In this document: positions 8,705 to 16,749 of the stretch, piece after piece
Layout of the letters: every line of letters starts with the position of its first letter
Numbering within the stretch: position 1 is the stretch's first letter
Assembly (NCBI GenBank): GCA_000169995.1
Contig: AAZW01000001.1
Location: 186,001-250,000 of the forward strand
Length of the DNA: 64,000 nucleotides
Direction: 5' to 3'
Source: Vibrionales bacterium SWAT-3
GTDB taxonomy: Bacteria; Pseudomonadota; Gammaproteobacteria; Enterobacterales; Vibrionaceae
Notes under the pieces: generated by a model
The model's database searches: none
What the model was told of the DNA's origin: nothing
The model's input: the letters and a program-made list of their open reading frames with translations, nothing else
Made by a program: the position numbers and the translations under genes

Positions 8705-9598
8705 TTACTCAAGCTCTGCATCCCAAATTCGTTCTATCGCTTCGACTCTTCTGATCTGCTTTGAAGGAAAGTGGGCAACTCTGAGCTCCGCAATTGTCTC
8801 TTGTCGTTCGGCTTGTGATAGTCCATTGTCGTCTAAAATATCTTTTCGTTCTGCTAAGTAAATTTCTAGAGCACCTTCAAAATCCGCTCTTTGTTGGTCC
8901 AGTACTTCAAGCCTTTGTGCAGCTTCGTCACCCACTAGTTCATTTCGCTTCAAGTACTTCTCTTGTTGATCAAGCCCTTCAGAATTAGATAATTGTTGAA
9001 GCAACACCTGATTCTTGTGACTCGTTTGAACATAGTCAGCTTGTTCAGAGATTAAAGAATCTAACCGTTGTTGGTACTCCAGCTCATTCAACCCTTCTTG
9101 CTTCAATCGAAGCTTTTCTAGGGCAATCTCCCTCATTTGGTTATCGTGAGTAAATAAAATACTTATCTCGCTGGGGCTAAAAAACTGAGCCTGAAGATCG
9201 AGTAAGGCTAGGTTTAAGCGTTGCAAATCATCGACAGAGAGCGAGGAGGGGTCGAACTGAACATCCAATGACGTCAATGCCGATTTGTAATCAAGGTATT
9301 TGGCAAACAAGGCTTCGTCGACAATCGCACCTTGTGGTTGAGCATGATGTTGGGCAACGTTGCTACGAATATCTTCAAGGGTTAGCTCTGTTTGTCCAGA
9401 GACGAAGTAATCCATAGTGTCTTTAGCCGATGCACTATCAATATCAGTATCTTGTTGAGAACTCACTTTCAACGAGGAGATACTTTGTTGTTCGTCACCG
9501 CTTGGGTTTAAGCCCTCTTCCACTGGATATAAAATAAAGACCGCCGCTGCACTCATCAGGGCTATCGTGGTTATCGAAAAAATGGCGGCCTTATTCAT
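8705..9598 (-). CDS. Lipase secretion chaperone (Lif/LimK family)
   Basis: A 297-residue lipase-specific foldase. An N-terminal membrane anchor (about residues 5-24) is followed by a low-complexity linker. The DYFVSG motif (about 63-68, in DTMDYFVSGQTEL) corresponds to the FDYxLSA chaperone motif. The remainder is a long, highly charged helical region rich in Gln, Glu and Leu, as expected for the extended helical scaffold that wraps the lipase in the periplasm. It lies 39 bp downstream of the lipase gene in the same orientation, the usual lipase-foldase operon order. The foldase lets the lipase adopt an active conformation before type II secretion. Length and motif fit the family; identification is secure, but I leave the symbol blank because naming varies between species. 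Confidence 0.9.
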   Translation of the reverse strand: MNKAAIFSITTIALMSAAAVFILYPVEEGLNPSGDEQQSISSLKVSSQQDTDIDSASAKDTMDYFVSGQTELTLEDIRSNVAQHHAQPQGAIVDEALFAKYLDYKSALTSLDVQFDPSSLSVDDLQRLNLALLDLQAQFFSPSEISILFTHDNQMREIALEKLRLKQEGLNELEYQQRLDSLISEQADYVQTSHKNQVLLQQLSNSEGLDQQEKYLKRNELVGDEAAQRLEVLDQQRADFEGALEIYLAERKDILDDNGLSQAERQETIAELRVAHFPSKQIRRVEAIERIWDAELE

Positions 9599-9637
9599 TA
9601 TGTTTTCCTTGTTGTGTTAACGAATCATCAGGACAAG

Positions 9638-10579
9638 CTACAAGCCTGCCAACTTCAATCGGTTAGCGTGCTGGCGATACAACGTTACCGGGTCAGTCTC
9701 AAACAAATGATGGATGCCCAGCAAACCGTTGATCTCATCCAGATGATTCATTTTGTAATCATCGCCAATCACTTTACCTAGGTGAGCACTACAAGCTCCA
9801 ACAAGCCCATCATTTGGTTCGTTAAACGCTAAACCTAGCACTGTCATCGCCGCATCGGTCGGGTCCAAAAGATTGGTAAAAGTGGAAGACCCTGTCCATG
9901 AGTAGTAATAAACGCCGTTACTGGCTTGCCACTCACCATCACCGCATGCAGAGGTTGGAACCCCTTCAGGATAAAATTGATTGAAAGCAAGAGAGCCTTC
10001 TGTGGTCAACGCTTCTAGTGATGCCAAGCCATCTTGTTCTAGGTCTGTGCCACCCGACAATAGATTGATGAGTGTCGTCAAACCACCCGCCAACTTAACC
10101 GCAATTCCCTCGGTGACGGACCCTTCAGGTACGGTTCCACGAACTAAATCCGCTACCTTTGAACCTTTATGAACGCCGCCAATACTCGTTACCGATGCGA
10201 CAAGGTCTGGTCTCACTGAGGCCACATACCGCGCCGTGGGGCCACCATGACTGTGCCCGACAAGGTTGACCTTATTTGCTCCTGTTGCTGCTAGAAGCAT
10301 TTCGACTTGAGCCAGTAACTGCTCTCCCCTAACCTCTGAGCTATTCGTCGCTGATACCTGTGCAACGTATACGCTCGCGCCATCTTTGGTTAAAGATTCA
10401 GGCACCCCATAAAAGTAATCCACACCCGCTAAGGTATCGAACCCAAATAAGCCGTGCACCAACACAATGGGATACTTGGTTTCAGTGTACCCACTTACCT
10501 CTAATGCCGATGCGCTGGTTCCTGCATAGACACCCATGCTGGATAGGCAGGCGATTGTCCAAATTAATATCTTTTTCAA
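9638..10579 (-). CDS. lipA: Secreted triacylglycerol lipase (family I)
   Basis: A 313-residue lipase. I start it at the TTG at 10579, which has AAGGA about 7 bases upstream and gives the signal peptide MKKILIWTIACLSSMGVYA; an upstream TTG at 10597 lacks this. The fold begins with the oxyanion-hole segment YPIVLVHGLFGFD. Ser110 is the nucleophile in GHSHGG. The Asp in PNDGLVGACSAHLG and the His in MNHLDEINGLLG complete the likely triad. Cysteines in ACGDGEW and GACSAH could form the family's disulfide. It hydrolyses triglycerides outside the cell after Tat-independent export and type II secretion. The foldase gene follows directly. In V. cholerae the equivalent lipase pair lies near tlh and hlyA; hlyA is absent here. 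Confidence 0.9.
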   Translation of the reverse strand: MKKILIWTIACLSSMGVYAGTSASALEVSGYTETKYPIVLVHGLFGFDTLAGVDYFYGVPESLTKDGASVYVAQVSATNSSEVRGEQLLAQVEMLLAATGANKVNLVGHSHGGPTARYVASVRPDLVASVTSIGGVHKGSKVADLVRGTVPEGSVTEGIAVKLAGGLTTLINLLSGGTDLEQDGLASLEALTTEGSLAFNQFYPEGVPTSACGDGEWQASNGVYYYSWTGSSTFTNLLDPTDAAMTVLGLAFNEPNDGLVGACSAHLGKVIGDDYKMNHLDEINGLLGIHHLFETDPVTLYRQHANRLKLAGL

Positions 10580-11004
10580 TGCTCTTTCCTTAAACAAGTT
10601 AGACCTCTGATGAGTATCAAAAACGTAGGTGATAATTTTATAAAACTAAAAAGAGTGACTCGATATTTGTGATATTGAATTGGAAATAAACAATTGCAAT
10701 TAACATTGAACGACGCAAGTCACAACAAACGAGAAATAAAATAATCAATTGATTAATAAGGATTAATTAACATAAACATTAATAGTGAAGTATTAAAAAT
10801 ACGGGTAAGGGCTTGCGCCCAAAGAAAAATGAACAAACGTAAACTCGTTGAAAGTTGGATCTATGTAACACTTATTATACGTGCTTCATATGAGTTATTG
10901 ACGTAACAGCAAGTAATGTTCGATACGTTTTTAAATGATATTGATTCTAATTATTAACCATCAAGTAATTAAACACACAACCCTTGTTAAATGAGTACTC
11001 GAAA
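10580..11004. other. Divergent intergenic region between lipase and hemolysin genes
   Basis: About 425 bp of AT-rich sequence separates the oppositely oriented lipase operon and the hemolysin gene, so it must hold both promoters. A small inverted repeat (gggcttgcgccc, near 10808-10819) is visible. I see no open reading frame with a ribosome binding site and no clear operator. Confidence 0.5.
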
Positions 11005-12255
11005 ATGAAGAAAATGATCTTGGTATTTGCGCTGACGATGAACCAAATTGCATCAGCTCAGGCAGAGACATCAATGCCTTTGGACTCAACAATGCCCGAT
11101 GAAGTAACACAAGAACAGATGCTTGATACACAGACATACGTAAGATGCTGGTACCGATCCGACATATCAAATGACTCAGTCGCGACGGATTGGAAATGGG
11201 CAAGAGACAAAGGGGACAATTATTACACCATTGAGGGATATTGGTGGTCACCCTCCTCTTACAAAAACATGTTCTTCAGTGAAACTCCGCAATCAGAAAT
11301 TAAACAACGTTGTGATGAAACCCTAGACCTTCAGCATGATGCCGCAGATATCACGTATTTTGCAGCAGACAGTCGCTTCTCCTACAACCATTCGATATGG
11401 ACTAATGACGAAGAACGCCAAGAGAATCAAATTAATCGAATCATCACATTTGGAGATAGCCTTTCTGACACTGGGAACTTATTCAACGGCTCACAGTGGG
11501 TGTTTCCAAATGCCAACTCGTGGTTCTTAGGTCACTTCTCAAACGGCTTGGTCTGGACTGAATACTTGGCGAAAGAGAAAAAGATACCGCTTTACAACTG
11601 GGCCGTTGGTGGAGCAGCAGGAACAAATCAGTATGGCGTACTCAAAGGTGTTTATGATCAAGTGACGTCATACTTAAGATACATGGAAGCAGCTAAAAAC
11701 TATAAACCGGAAAACTCACTGTTTACTTTAGAGTTTGGACTCAACGACTTCATGAATTACGATCGCTCTGTCGTCGATGTAAAAGCCGATTTTAGTAGCG
11801 CTCTTATTCGGCTAACAGGGTCTGGCGCTCAAAACATCTTGCTATTTACACTTCCAGACGCAACTAAGGCACCACAATTTAAGTATACGAGCGACGCGGA
11901 AACAGAGCTCGTAAGACGTAAGATTATCGAGTTCAATCTCTTTATCGAAGAACAGGTGAGCTACTACAAGCAAAGAGGACTCAATATCGTTCTATTCGAT
12001 GCTTACACTCTGTTTAATAGCATTACCGAAAACCCGCAGCAACATGGTTTCCAAAACGCCACTGAACCCTGTTTAGACATCCAACGTCACTCTGCGGCCG
12101 ATTATCTCTACCAGCATAACCTTACCAATGAATGTGCAGCCTATGGTTCAGACCATTATGTCTTTTGGGGGGTAACTCATCCTACGACCGCAGTACACAA
12201 ATACCTCGCAGAGCATATTCTCATGACTCATTTATCGACCTTTAACTTTGACTAG
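11005..12255 (+). CDS. tlh: Thermolabile hemolysin / lecithin-dependent phospholipase (SGNH family)
   Basis: A 416-residue secreted phospholipase, starting at the ATG at 11005; the open frame begins at a TTG 21 bases earlier, but the ATG gives the signal peptide MKKMILVFALTMNQIASAQA. The N-terminal ~130 residues are the Vibrio-specific domain. The SGNH hydrolase follows, with nucleophile Ser152 in FGDSLSDTGN, a Gly in WAVGGAAG, Asn in FGLNDF and the C-terminal Asp/His pair in VFWGVTHPTT (D near GSDHYVFW). Ser152 and the total length match the well-studied Vibrio enzymes (417-418 residues). It cleaves membrane phospholipids and lyses red cells. It stands alone, divergent from the lipase operon, and ends before a strong terminator. 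Confidence 0.93.
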   Translation: MKKMILVFALTMNQIASAQAETSMPLDSTMPDEVTQEQMLDTQTYVRCWYRSDISNDSVATDWKWARDKGDNYYTIEGYWWSPSSYKNMFFSETPQSEIKQRCDETLDLQHDAADITYFAADSRFSYNHSIWTNDEERQENQINRIITFGDSLSDTGNLFNGSQWVFPNANSWFLGHFSNGLVWTEYLAKEKKIPLYNWAVGGAAGTNQYGVLKGVYDQVTSYLRYMEAAKNYKPENSLFTLEFGLNDFMNYDRSVVDVKADFSSALIRLTGSGAQNILLFTLPDATKAPQFKYTSDAETELVRRKIIEFNLFIEEQVSYYKQRGLNIVLFDAYTLFNSITENPQQHGFQNATEPCLDIQRHSAADYLYQHNLTNECAAYGSDHYVFWGVTHPTTAVHKYLAEHILMTHLSTFNFD

Positions 12256-12430
12256 TAAAATTTGCCAGGGGTGACACTATTCGCCCCATAACGCCATTAA
12301 CATTTTATCGCAAACTCAATGTTGTCGACGGAAGTCAATGTACTCAAATGCTTTTATACCCAGCTCTTCGAAACGGGTCGTGAGCGAAGTTTGAATTAGG
12401 CTAAGAAAAAGTAGAGAAACATCGATACAA

Positions 12431-12456
12431 AAAAACCGCCTATTTAGGCGGTTTTT
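12431..12456. terminator. Bidirectional intrinsic terminator between tlh and the helicase gene
   Basis: The stem aaaaaccgcc/ggcggttttt with a six-base loop (tattta) is flanked by A and T runs on both sides. It can end transcripts of tlh (plus) and of the convergent DEAD-box gene (minus). Confidence 0.9.
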
Positions 12457-12500
12457 ATTTATCTGAGTTTTATCAAAAAAGCCTTTAAGCTAACAAGTGA

Positions 12501-13832
12501 TTACTCGTCGTCCACTTTTGGCGCAACTTTCTTCTTAGGGATAAACACGCTATCACCCACAGCCACGTTTTGGTGGAAACTCTTATCTCGTTTAACTGGT
12601 TTCTTCGCAGCCTTCTTCGCTTGAGGTTTACCCGCTTTCTTAGCTGGACCGCCCTTTTTGAAGGTTGGTTTGCGAGGCTTGATGCCTTTGAACTTACCTT
12701 TAAGGCCTTCAAGAACTGAGAAGTTAAGATCTTGCTGCAGGTAAAGCTCAACACGCTTGAAGCTTTCCCAGTCTTTTGGACCTACCAAAGAGATTGCATC
12801 ACCTTTATTACCAGCACGGCCTGTACGACCAACACGGTGAACGTACTCTTCAGTATGCTTAGGCATATCAAAGTTAATAACGTGGCTTACGTTTGGAATA
12901 TCAATACCACGTGAAGCAACGTCTGTTGTTACCAAGATCTTGTAAACCGCACGCTCAAACTGGCTCATGATGGCATTACGTTGCGTTTGGTTTAGATTAC
13001 CACTCAGTGCAACCGCTTTTAGCTTCTTCTCGTTAAGCTTGTCGGTTAGACGATCAGTGTCAGCACGAGTTGCCGTGAAGATCATAACCTGACGGTACTC
13101 AGCCTCTTCCAGAACGCGGTCTAAAATCGCCTCTTTATGATCCAAGTGGTCACAAAGGTAGAACTTCTGCGTGATATCAAGGTGCTGCTCATTCGAAACG
13201 CCAACAGAAATACGCTTTGGAGCGTCTAACATCTCATTCGCGATGTCGTTCACTTCAGCGTGATCAAGTGTTGCAGAGAACATCAAGGTTTGACGACGAC
13301 GGTGCTTCGCAGCGTTTGCAATGCGACGAAGTTCAGGAGCAAAACCTAGATCGAGCATGCGGTCTGCTTCATCAAGGATAAGCGTTTCAACACTATCTAG
13401 GAACAACGAGCGGTGCTCTAGGTGGTCAGCAAGACGACCTGGAGTCGCAACGATAAAACGAGGATACTTACGCAGTGCTTTCACTTGGTCGTTAAAGTTC
13501 TCGCCACCCAAGATAAGCGCCGCTTCGTAAGACAAACCACCCAGCATGCTACGCAATTCACCGTAAACTTGCTTAGCCAGCTCACGAGTAGGAGCCAAAA
13601 TTACACCACGAGGATCACGAGCAGAAAACGCTTTGGTTTTTAATGCCTTGTGAATCATTGGCAGAACAAACGCCAATGTCTTGCCTGAACCCGTTTTTGA
13701 TGAAGCCAATAGATCCTTACCGGCCATAGCAACAGGGATCGCTTTCGATTGGATCTCTGTCGCTTTCTTAAAGTCGTAATGTTTTAAGTTCTTCAGTAAG
13801 CGGTTATCTAAGCCTAAATCTTTAAAGTGCAA
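12501..13832 (-). CDS. DEAD-box ATP-dependent RNA helicase
   Basis: A 443-residue helicase of the RhlE/SrmB class. It starts at TTG (13832) with GGAGAG a few bases upstream. Core motifs appear in order: Q motif (ATEIQSKAIP), Walker A (ASSKTGSGKT), PTRELA, TPGRL, DEAD (LILDEADRMLD), SAT (MFSATL), then the second RecA domain with TDVASRGIDIP and HRVGRTGRAG. The last ~75 residues are a Lys/Ala/Pro-rich basic tail that probably binds RNA nonspecifically. Such enzymes remodel ribosomal or messenger RNA, often for growth in the cold. The gene is monocistronic and convergent with tlh. Which paralogue it is cannot be decided from this sequence alone. Confidence 0.93.
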   Translation of the reverse strand: MHFKDLGLDNRLLKNLKHYDFKKATEIQSKAIPVAMAGKDLLASSKTGSGKTLAFVLPMIHKALKTKAFSARDPRGVILAPTRELAKQVYGELRSMLGGLSYEAALILGGENFNDQVKALRKYPRFIVATPGRLADHLEHRSLFLDSVETLILDEADRMLDLGFAPELRRIANAAKHRRRQTLMFSATLDHAEVNDIANEMLDAPKRISVGVSNEQHLDITQKFYLCDHLDHKEAILDRVLEEAEYRQVMIFTATRADTDRLTDKLNEKKLKAVALSGNLNQTQRNAIMSQFERAVYKILVTTDVASRGIDIPNVSHVINFDMPKHTEEYVHRVGRTGRAGNKGDAISLVGPKDWESFKRVELYLQQDLNFSVLEGLKGKFKGIKPRKPTFKKGGPAKKAGKPQAKKAAKKPVKRDKSFHQNVAVGDSVFIPKKKVAPKVDDE

Positions 13833-14093
13833 AGGACTCTCCAGTCATGATGGTATTGAATAAAATTATTTTAACGCGACATGATACCGCGAAAATGCTT
13901 TATAAGGATAGAGATCACAGAAAATTTATCCCTACTAACAAAGTTGTTTAGAACATTGTATGCGTTGCTAGCAAAGGGTTAGCCCCATTAAATCGACGAA
14001 AAAGTCCTCAAAAGCGGCCATCTCATAAGTGAGACAGAACGTGATGCTTAGCTAATTCCCTCAAAAATTTAGCAATTTCTTTAGTTATTGTTT

Positions 14094-14121
14094 TTGCAGT
14101 TAAAAAATTAGTCGCTACAAT
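14094..14121 (+). promoter_or_regulatory. Sigma-70 type promoter of lpp
   Basis: A -35 element ttgcag (14094-14099) and a -10 element tacaat (14116-14121) are separated by 16 bp. The start codon of the lipoprotein gene lies 72 bp downstream. The rest of the 13833-14192 gap shows no gene and would also carry the helicase promoter. Confidence 0.6.
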
Positions 14122-14192
14122 CATTAATGAAGCGACTATATGATAAAGAATGTATAGCGCATTTTTTGATGGTAAATAAGCAAGGAGTTCTT

Positions 14193-14459
14193 ATGAATAA
14201 GACGTTAATCGCAGCTGCAGCCTCAGTTTTCATTCTAGCTGGTTGTTCTTCAGAGCCAGAAGAAGCTGCAGTATCAGAAATGGATCAACTAACTAACCAA
14301 GTCGCTCAACTAACAAGCGAAGTTGAAGCTCTTAAGAGTGATAAAGCAGCAGCAGAAATGAAAGCTCAAGAAGCTTCTGAAGCCGCGATGGCAGCAAAAG
14401 AAGAAGCGGATCGTGCTAACGACCGTATCGACAACATCGCTGAGTCTTACACTAAGTAG
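14193..14459 (+). CDS. lpp: Murein-type (Lpp/Braun) outer-membrane lipoprotein
   Basis: An 88-residue lipoprotein starting at ATG 14193 behind an AAGGAG site; the open frame extends to 14127 but has no ribosome binding site there. The signal peptide ends in LAGC with the acylated Cys near residue 19. A heptad-rich helix follows (MDQLTNQVAQLTSEVEALKSDKAAAEMKAQEA, split here by description only as residues 29-60), typical of the Lpp trimeric coiled coil. The protein ends in Tyr-Thr-Lys; the C-terminal Lys is the residue L,D-transpeptidases join to peptidoglycan in Lpp. The convergent neighbour is such a transpeptidase. An intrinsic terminator follows. Role: tethering the outer membrane to the wall. 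Confidence 0.9.
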   Translation: MNKTLIAAAASVFILAGCSSEPEEAAVSEMDQLTNQVAQLTSEVEALKSDKAAAEMKAQEASEAAMAAKEEADRANDRIDNIAESYTK

Positions 14460-14519
14460 TTTGATATCTAAGCGCGATTAAGCTGTAGATTAAATAAGTC
14501 GCAAAAGCAGTAAATTGAT

Positions 14520-14558
14520 AGCACCACCTCTTCACAGATGTGGTGCTTTTGTTTTTTT
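14520..14558 (+). terminator. Intrinsic terminator of lpp
   Basis: The stem agcaccac/gtggtgct is followed by a T-rich tract (ttttgttttttt). It lies about 60 bp after the lpp stop. Confidence 0.88.
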
Positions 14559-14613
14559 TAGGGAGAATTGGCGAATCTAGCAGAGCAAACAGCCTCAGAT
14601 AAGAAGAAGTGCG

Positions 14614-15573
14614 TTAAAACTCAATCACCGGTGGAGCGATTTCAACAGGTACACCATTTTGCGCAAAGATAACCGCTTTGGCTTTTGAATTAGGCAAATC
14701 TGCATCTTCCAGCCACCACTTCAGTTCAACAGGGATTTGCAGTAATTTCTTAGAACCGTCACTTCGAGTTAATGGCTCATGCGCTTCAACAAACACGCTT
14801 CGATCGGGTTCCAGTGACACCTTGATCGGCTCATTAATAAACGTCACTTGCTCACCGCGGCTCACCTGCTCAAAAAGCCACTCGATATCTTTAGGCTCCA
14901 TACGGATACAGCCGGAACTCACACGCAGGCCGATCCCAAAGTCTTTATTGGTGCCATGTATCAGGTAGTCCCCTGCTCCATACGCAAGTCGCAGCGCATA
15001 CTCACCTAGAGGGTTTTCTGGCCCTGCAGGAACAACTTTCGGTAACTCGATACCTTTCTCTAGATACTCTTCACGGATTGACTTCGGTGGTGTCCAAGTC
15101 GGGTTTGGTCTCTTTTGGCTTATCTTGGTTATCATCTCTGGGGTATCACGTCCAATCCTGCCAATACCGACAGGGAATACGTGCACCTGGTTTTTCTCTG
15201 GCTCAAAGTAGTACAACCTAAGCTCAGCCAAGTTAATCACTATCCCTTTTCTCGGGGTATCAGGAAGAATGAGGCGACTGGGAATACTTAGCACGTAACC
15301 TTCAGGGGGAAGAAAAGGATCAACACCTTTATTTGCCGCCATTAAAGAGAGAAAACCGATATCGTATTGCTTAGCAATGATGGCTAACGTTTCACCTGCA
15401 GCAACTTCATGCTGTTGTATCCGGCCAACAATGCGGCTCTCTTTCGGAGGAAGCTCAAAAGTTGCCGCAGAGGCCCACGACGACGCAATCCCAGCAGCAA
15501 TCAAAGTCCCTTTCACAGTAAACCTAGTCGTTCGCTGTGCGAGCAAAGCGATCTTACGTATATATGTTTTCAT
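14614..15573 (-). CDS. L,D-transpeptidase (ErfK/YbiS/YcfS type) with LysM domain
   Basis: A 319-residue periplasmic transpeptidase when started at the ATG at 15573; the open frame reaches 15660, but the extra 29 residues precede the signal/anchor segment (FTVKGTLIAAGIASSWASA). A LysM-like peptidoglycan-binding region (HEVAAGETLAIIAKQYDIGF) is followed by a YkuD domain. The catalytic motif HGTNKDFGIGLRVSSGCIRM contains the conserved His and the nucleophilic Cys. Family members either form 3-3 crosslinks or attach Lpp to meso-diaminopimelate. The gene faces lpp across a terminator, which supports an Lpp-anchoring role. No strong ribosome binding site marks either Met candidate, so the start is uncertain by a few codons. 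Confidence 0.9.
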   Translation of the reverse strand: MKTYIRKIALLAQRTTRFTVKGTLIAAGIASSWASAATFELPPKESRIVGRIQQHEVAAGETLAIIAKQYDIGFLSLMAANKGVDPFLPPEGYVLSIPSRLILPDTPRKGIVINLAELRLYYFEPEKNQVHVFPVGIGRIGRDTPEMITKISQKRPNPTWTPPKSIREEYLEKGIELPKVVPAGPENPLGEYALRLAYGAGDYLIHGTNKDFGIGLRVSSGCIRMEPKDIEWLFEQVSRGEQVTFINEPIKVSLEPDRSVFVEAHEPLTRSDGSKKLLQIPVELKWWLEDADLPNSKAKAVIFAQNGVPVEIAPPVIEF

Positions 15574-15900
15574 GGAGTACATAAGCGTCGAGTTAGGGCA
15601 ATACAACATACAATTCCTTGGTTTGCCGTCTTTATCAAAGTTTAGATTATCGCTGATCAAACGTCTCTACAATGTATTGTTGCCTCAAACACCAGTGCAA
15701 TTACGCTTTCGTCTAAGTGTTTCCTTTATCTGACCTTTAATTTGTCGATACAAAATCGATTGCCTTTACGCTTTCAACATATTTGGTTATCAACATTAAT
15801 AAAACGATAATAGTAGAGCCATTTTGTGACTAGGGTCTCATGGTTCCTCGTTTTAACTCGCTAATATTGCCTCAACAAAACGAATTCAATTCAACAGAAT

Positions 15901-15935
15901 CGGTAATTGATTAAATCCTGTTCCTATAATTACCG
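15901..15935 (+). promoter_or_regulatory. deoD promoter with inverted repeat
   Basis: A -10 hexamer tataat (15925-15930) lies 27 bp before the deoD start. It is bracketed by perfect 8-bp inverted arms, cggtaatt (15901-15908) and aattaccg (15928-15935). No good -35 is present. The arms could be an operator or hold an activator, but no specific regulator can be named. The rest of the 15574-15956 divergent gap is AT-rich and empty of genes. Confidence 0.45.
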
Positions 15936-15956
15936 TTTAAACTTTGGAGAACGACC

Positions 15957-16667
15957 ATGGCTACACCTCATATTAACGCTCAAGCTGGTGATTTCGCAGA
16001 AACAGTACTGATGCCGGGTGACCCGCTTCGCGCAAAATACATTGCTGAAACATTCCTTGATGACGTTAAGCAAGTTTGTGACGTTCGCAACATGTTTGGT
16101 TACACAGGCACTTGCAAAGGTAAGAAAGTTTCTGTGATGGGCCACGGTATGGGTATCCCATCAGCTTGCATCTACACACACGAGTTAATCGCTGAGTACG
16201 GTGTAAAGAACGTAATTCGCGTAGGTAGCTGTGGTGCAGTACGCGACGACGTTAAACTAATGGACGTTGTTATCGGTATGGGCGCTTCAACAGACTCTAA
16301 AGTTAACCGCATTCGTTTTAACGACCACGACTTTGCAGCAATCGCTGATTTCGGTCTTCTAGAAGAAGCTGTAAACCAAGCGCGCGCTCAAGAAGTGCCA
16401 GTGAAAGTTGGTAACGTATTCTCTGCTGACCTATTCTACACACCTGAAGCAGACATCTTCGAGAAGATGGAAAAACTAGGCATCCTAGGTGTAGACATGG
16501 AAGCGGCAGGTATCTACGGCGTTGCTGCAGACCTAGGCGCGAAAGCACTAACAATCCTAACAGTATCTGACCACATCATCCGTGGCGAGAAACTAAGCTC
16601 TGAAGAGCGTCAAAAATCTTTCAATGACATGATGAAAGTTGCTCTAGAGACTGCAATCAACATCTAA
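15957..16667 (+). CDS. deoD: Purine-nucleoside phosphorylase, DeoD type
   Basis: A 236-residue protein with the length of the hexameric bacterial enzyme. It starts with [26 protein letters not shown], whose GDPLRAK segment binds phosphate. Other conserved parts are [16 protein letters not shown], and [12 protein letters not shown], where the Met-Glu binds ribose, followed by TVSDHI with the catalytic Asp. It reversibly splits purine nucleosides with phosphate to give free base and ribose-1-phosphate in the cytoplasm. A GGAG ribosome binding site precedes the ATG. The gene is not in a deoABCD operon here; its only downstream partner is the zinc-ribbon protein. Vibrios often carry such a second copy on chromosome II. 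Confidence 0.95.
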   Translation: MATPHINAQAGDFAETVLMPGDPLRAKYIAETFLDDVKQVCDVRNMFGYTGTCKGKKVSVMGHGMGIPSACIYTHELIAEYGVKNVIRVGSCGAVRDDVKLMDVVIGMGASTDSKVNRIRFNDHDFAAIADFGLLEEAVNQARAQEVPVKVGNVFSADLFYTPEADIFEKMEKLGILGVDMEAAGIYGVAADLGAKALTILTVSDHIIRGEKLSSEERQKSFNDMMKVALETAINI

Positions 16668-16703
16668 CGATTTGATAAGAGATACATTGAAAGGCGTTAC
16701 CCC

Positions 16704-16725
16704 GCAGCCAAGCTCGCTTGGCTGC
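16704..16725 (+). other. Strong RNA hairpin between deoD and the next gene
   Basis: Ten-base perfect arms, gcagccaagc and gcttggctgc, are separated by only two bases. No T-run follows, so it is not a standard terminator. It lies between the deoD stop and the GTG start of the next gene and may stabilise deoD mRNA or limit read-through. Confidence 0.6.
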
Positions 16726-16749
16726 TCAAATAATCCCGAGGGGGAGATC

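Noticed and set aside
10961..11251. Minus-strand 96-codon frame opposite the start of the hemolysin gene
   Set aside because: It lies antisense to a clear signal-peptide-bearing gene, has no ribosome binding site or recognisable product, and looks like a shadow frame.
16704..16725. Intrinsic terminator after deoD
   Set aside because: The stem is strong, but no T run follows; I list it only as an mRNA hairpin.
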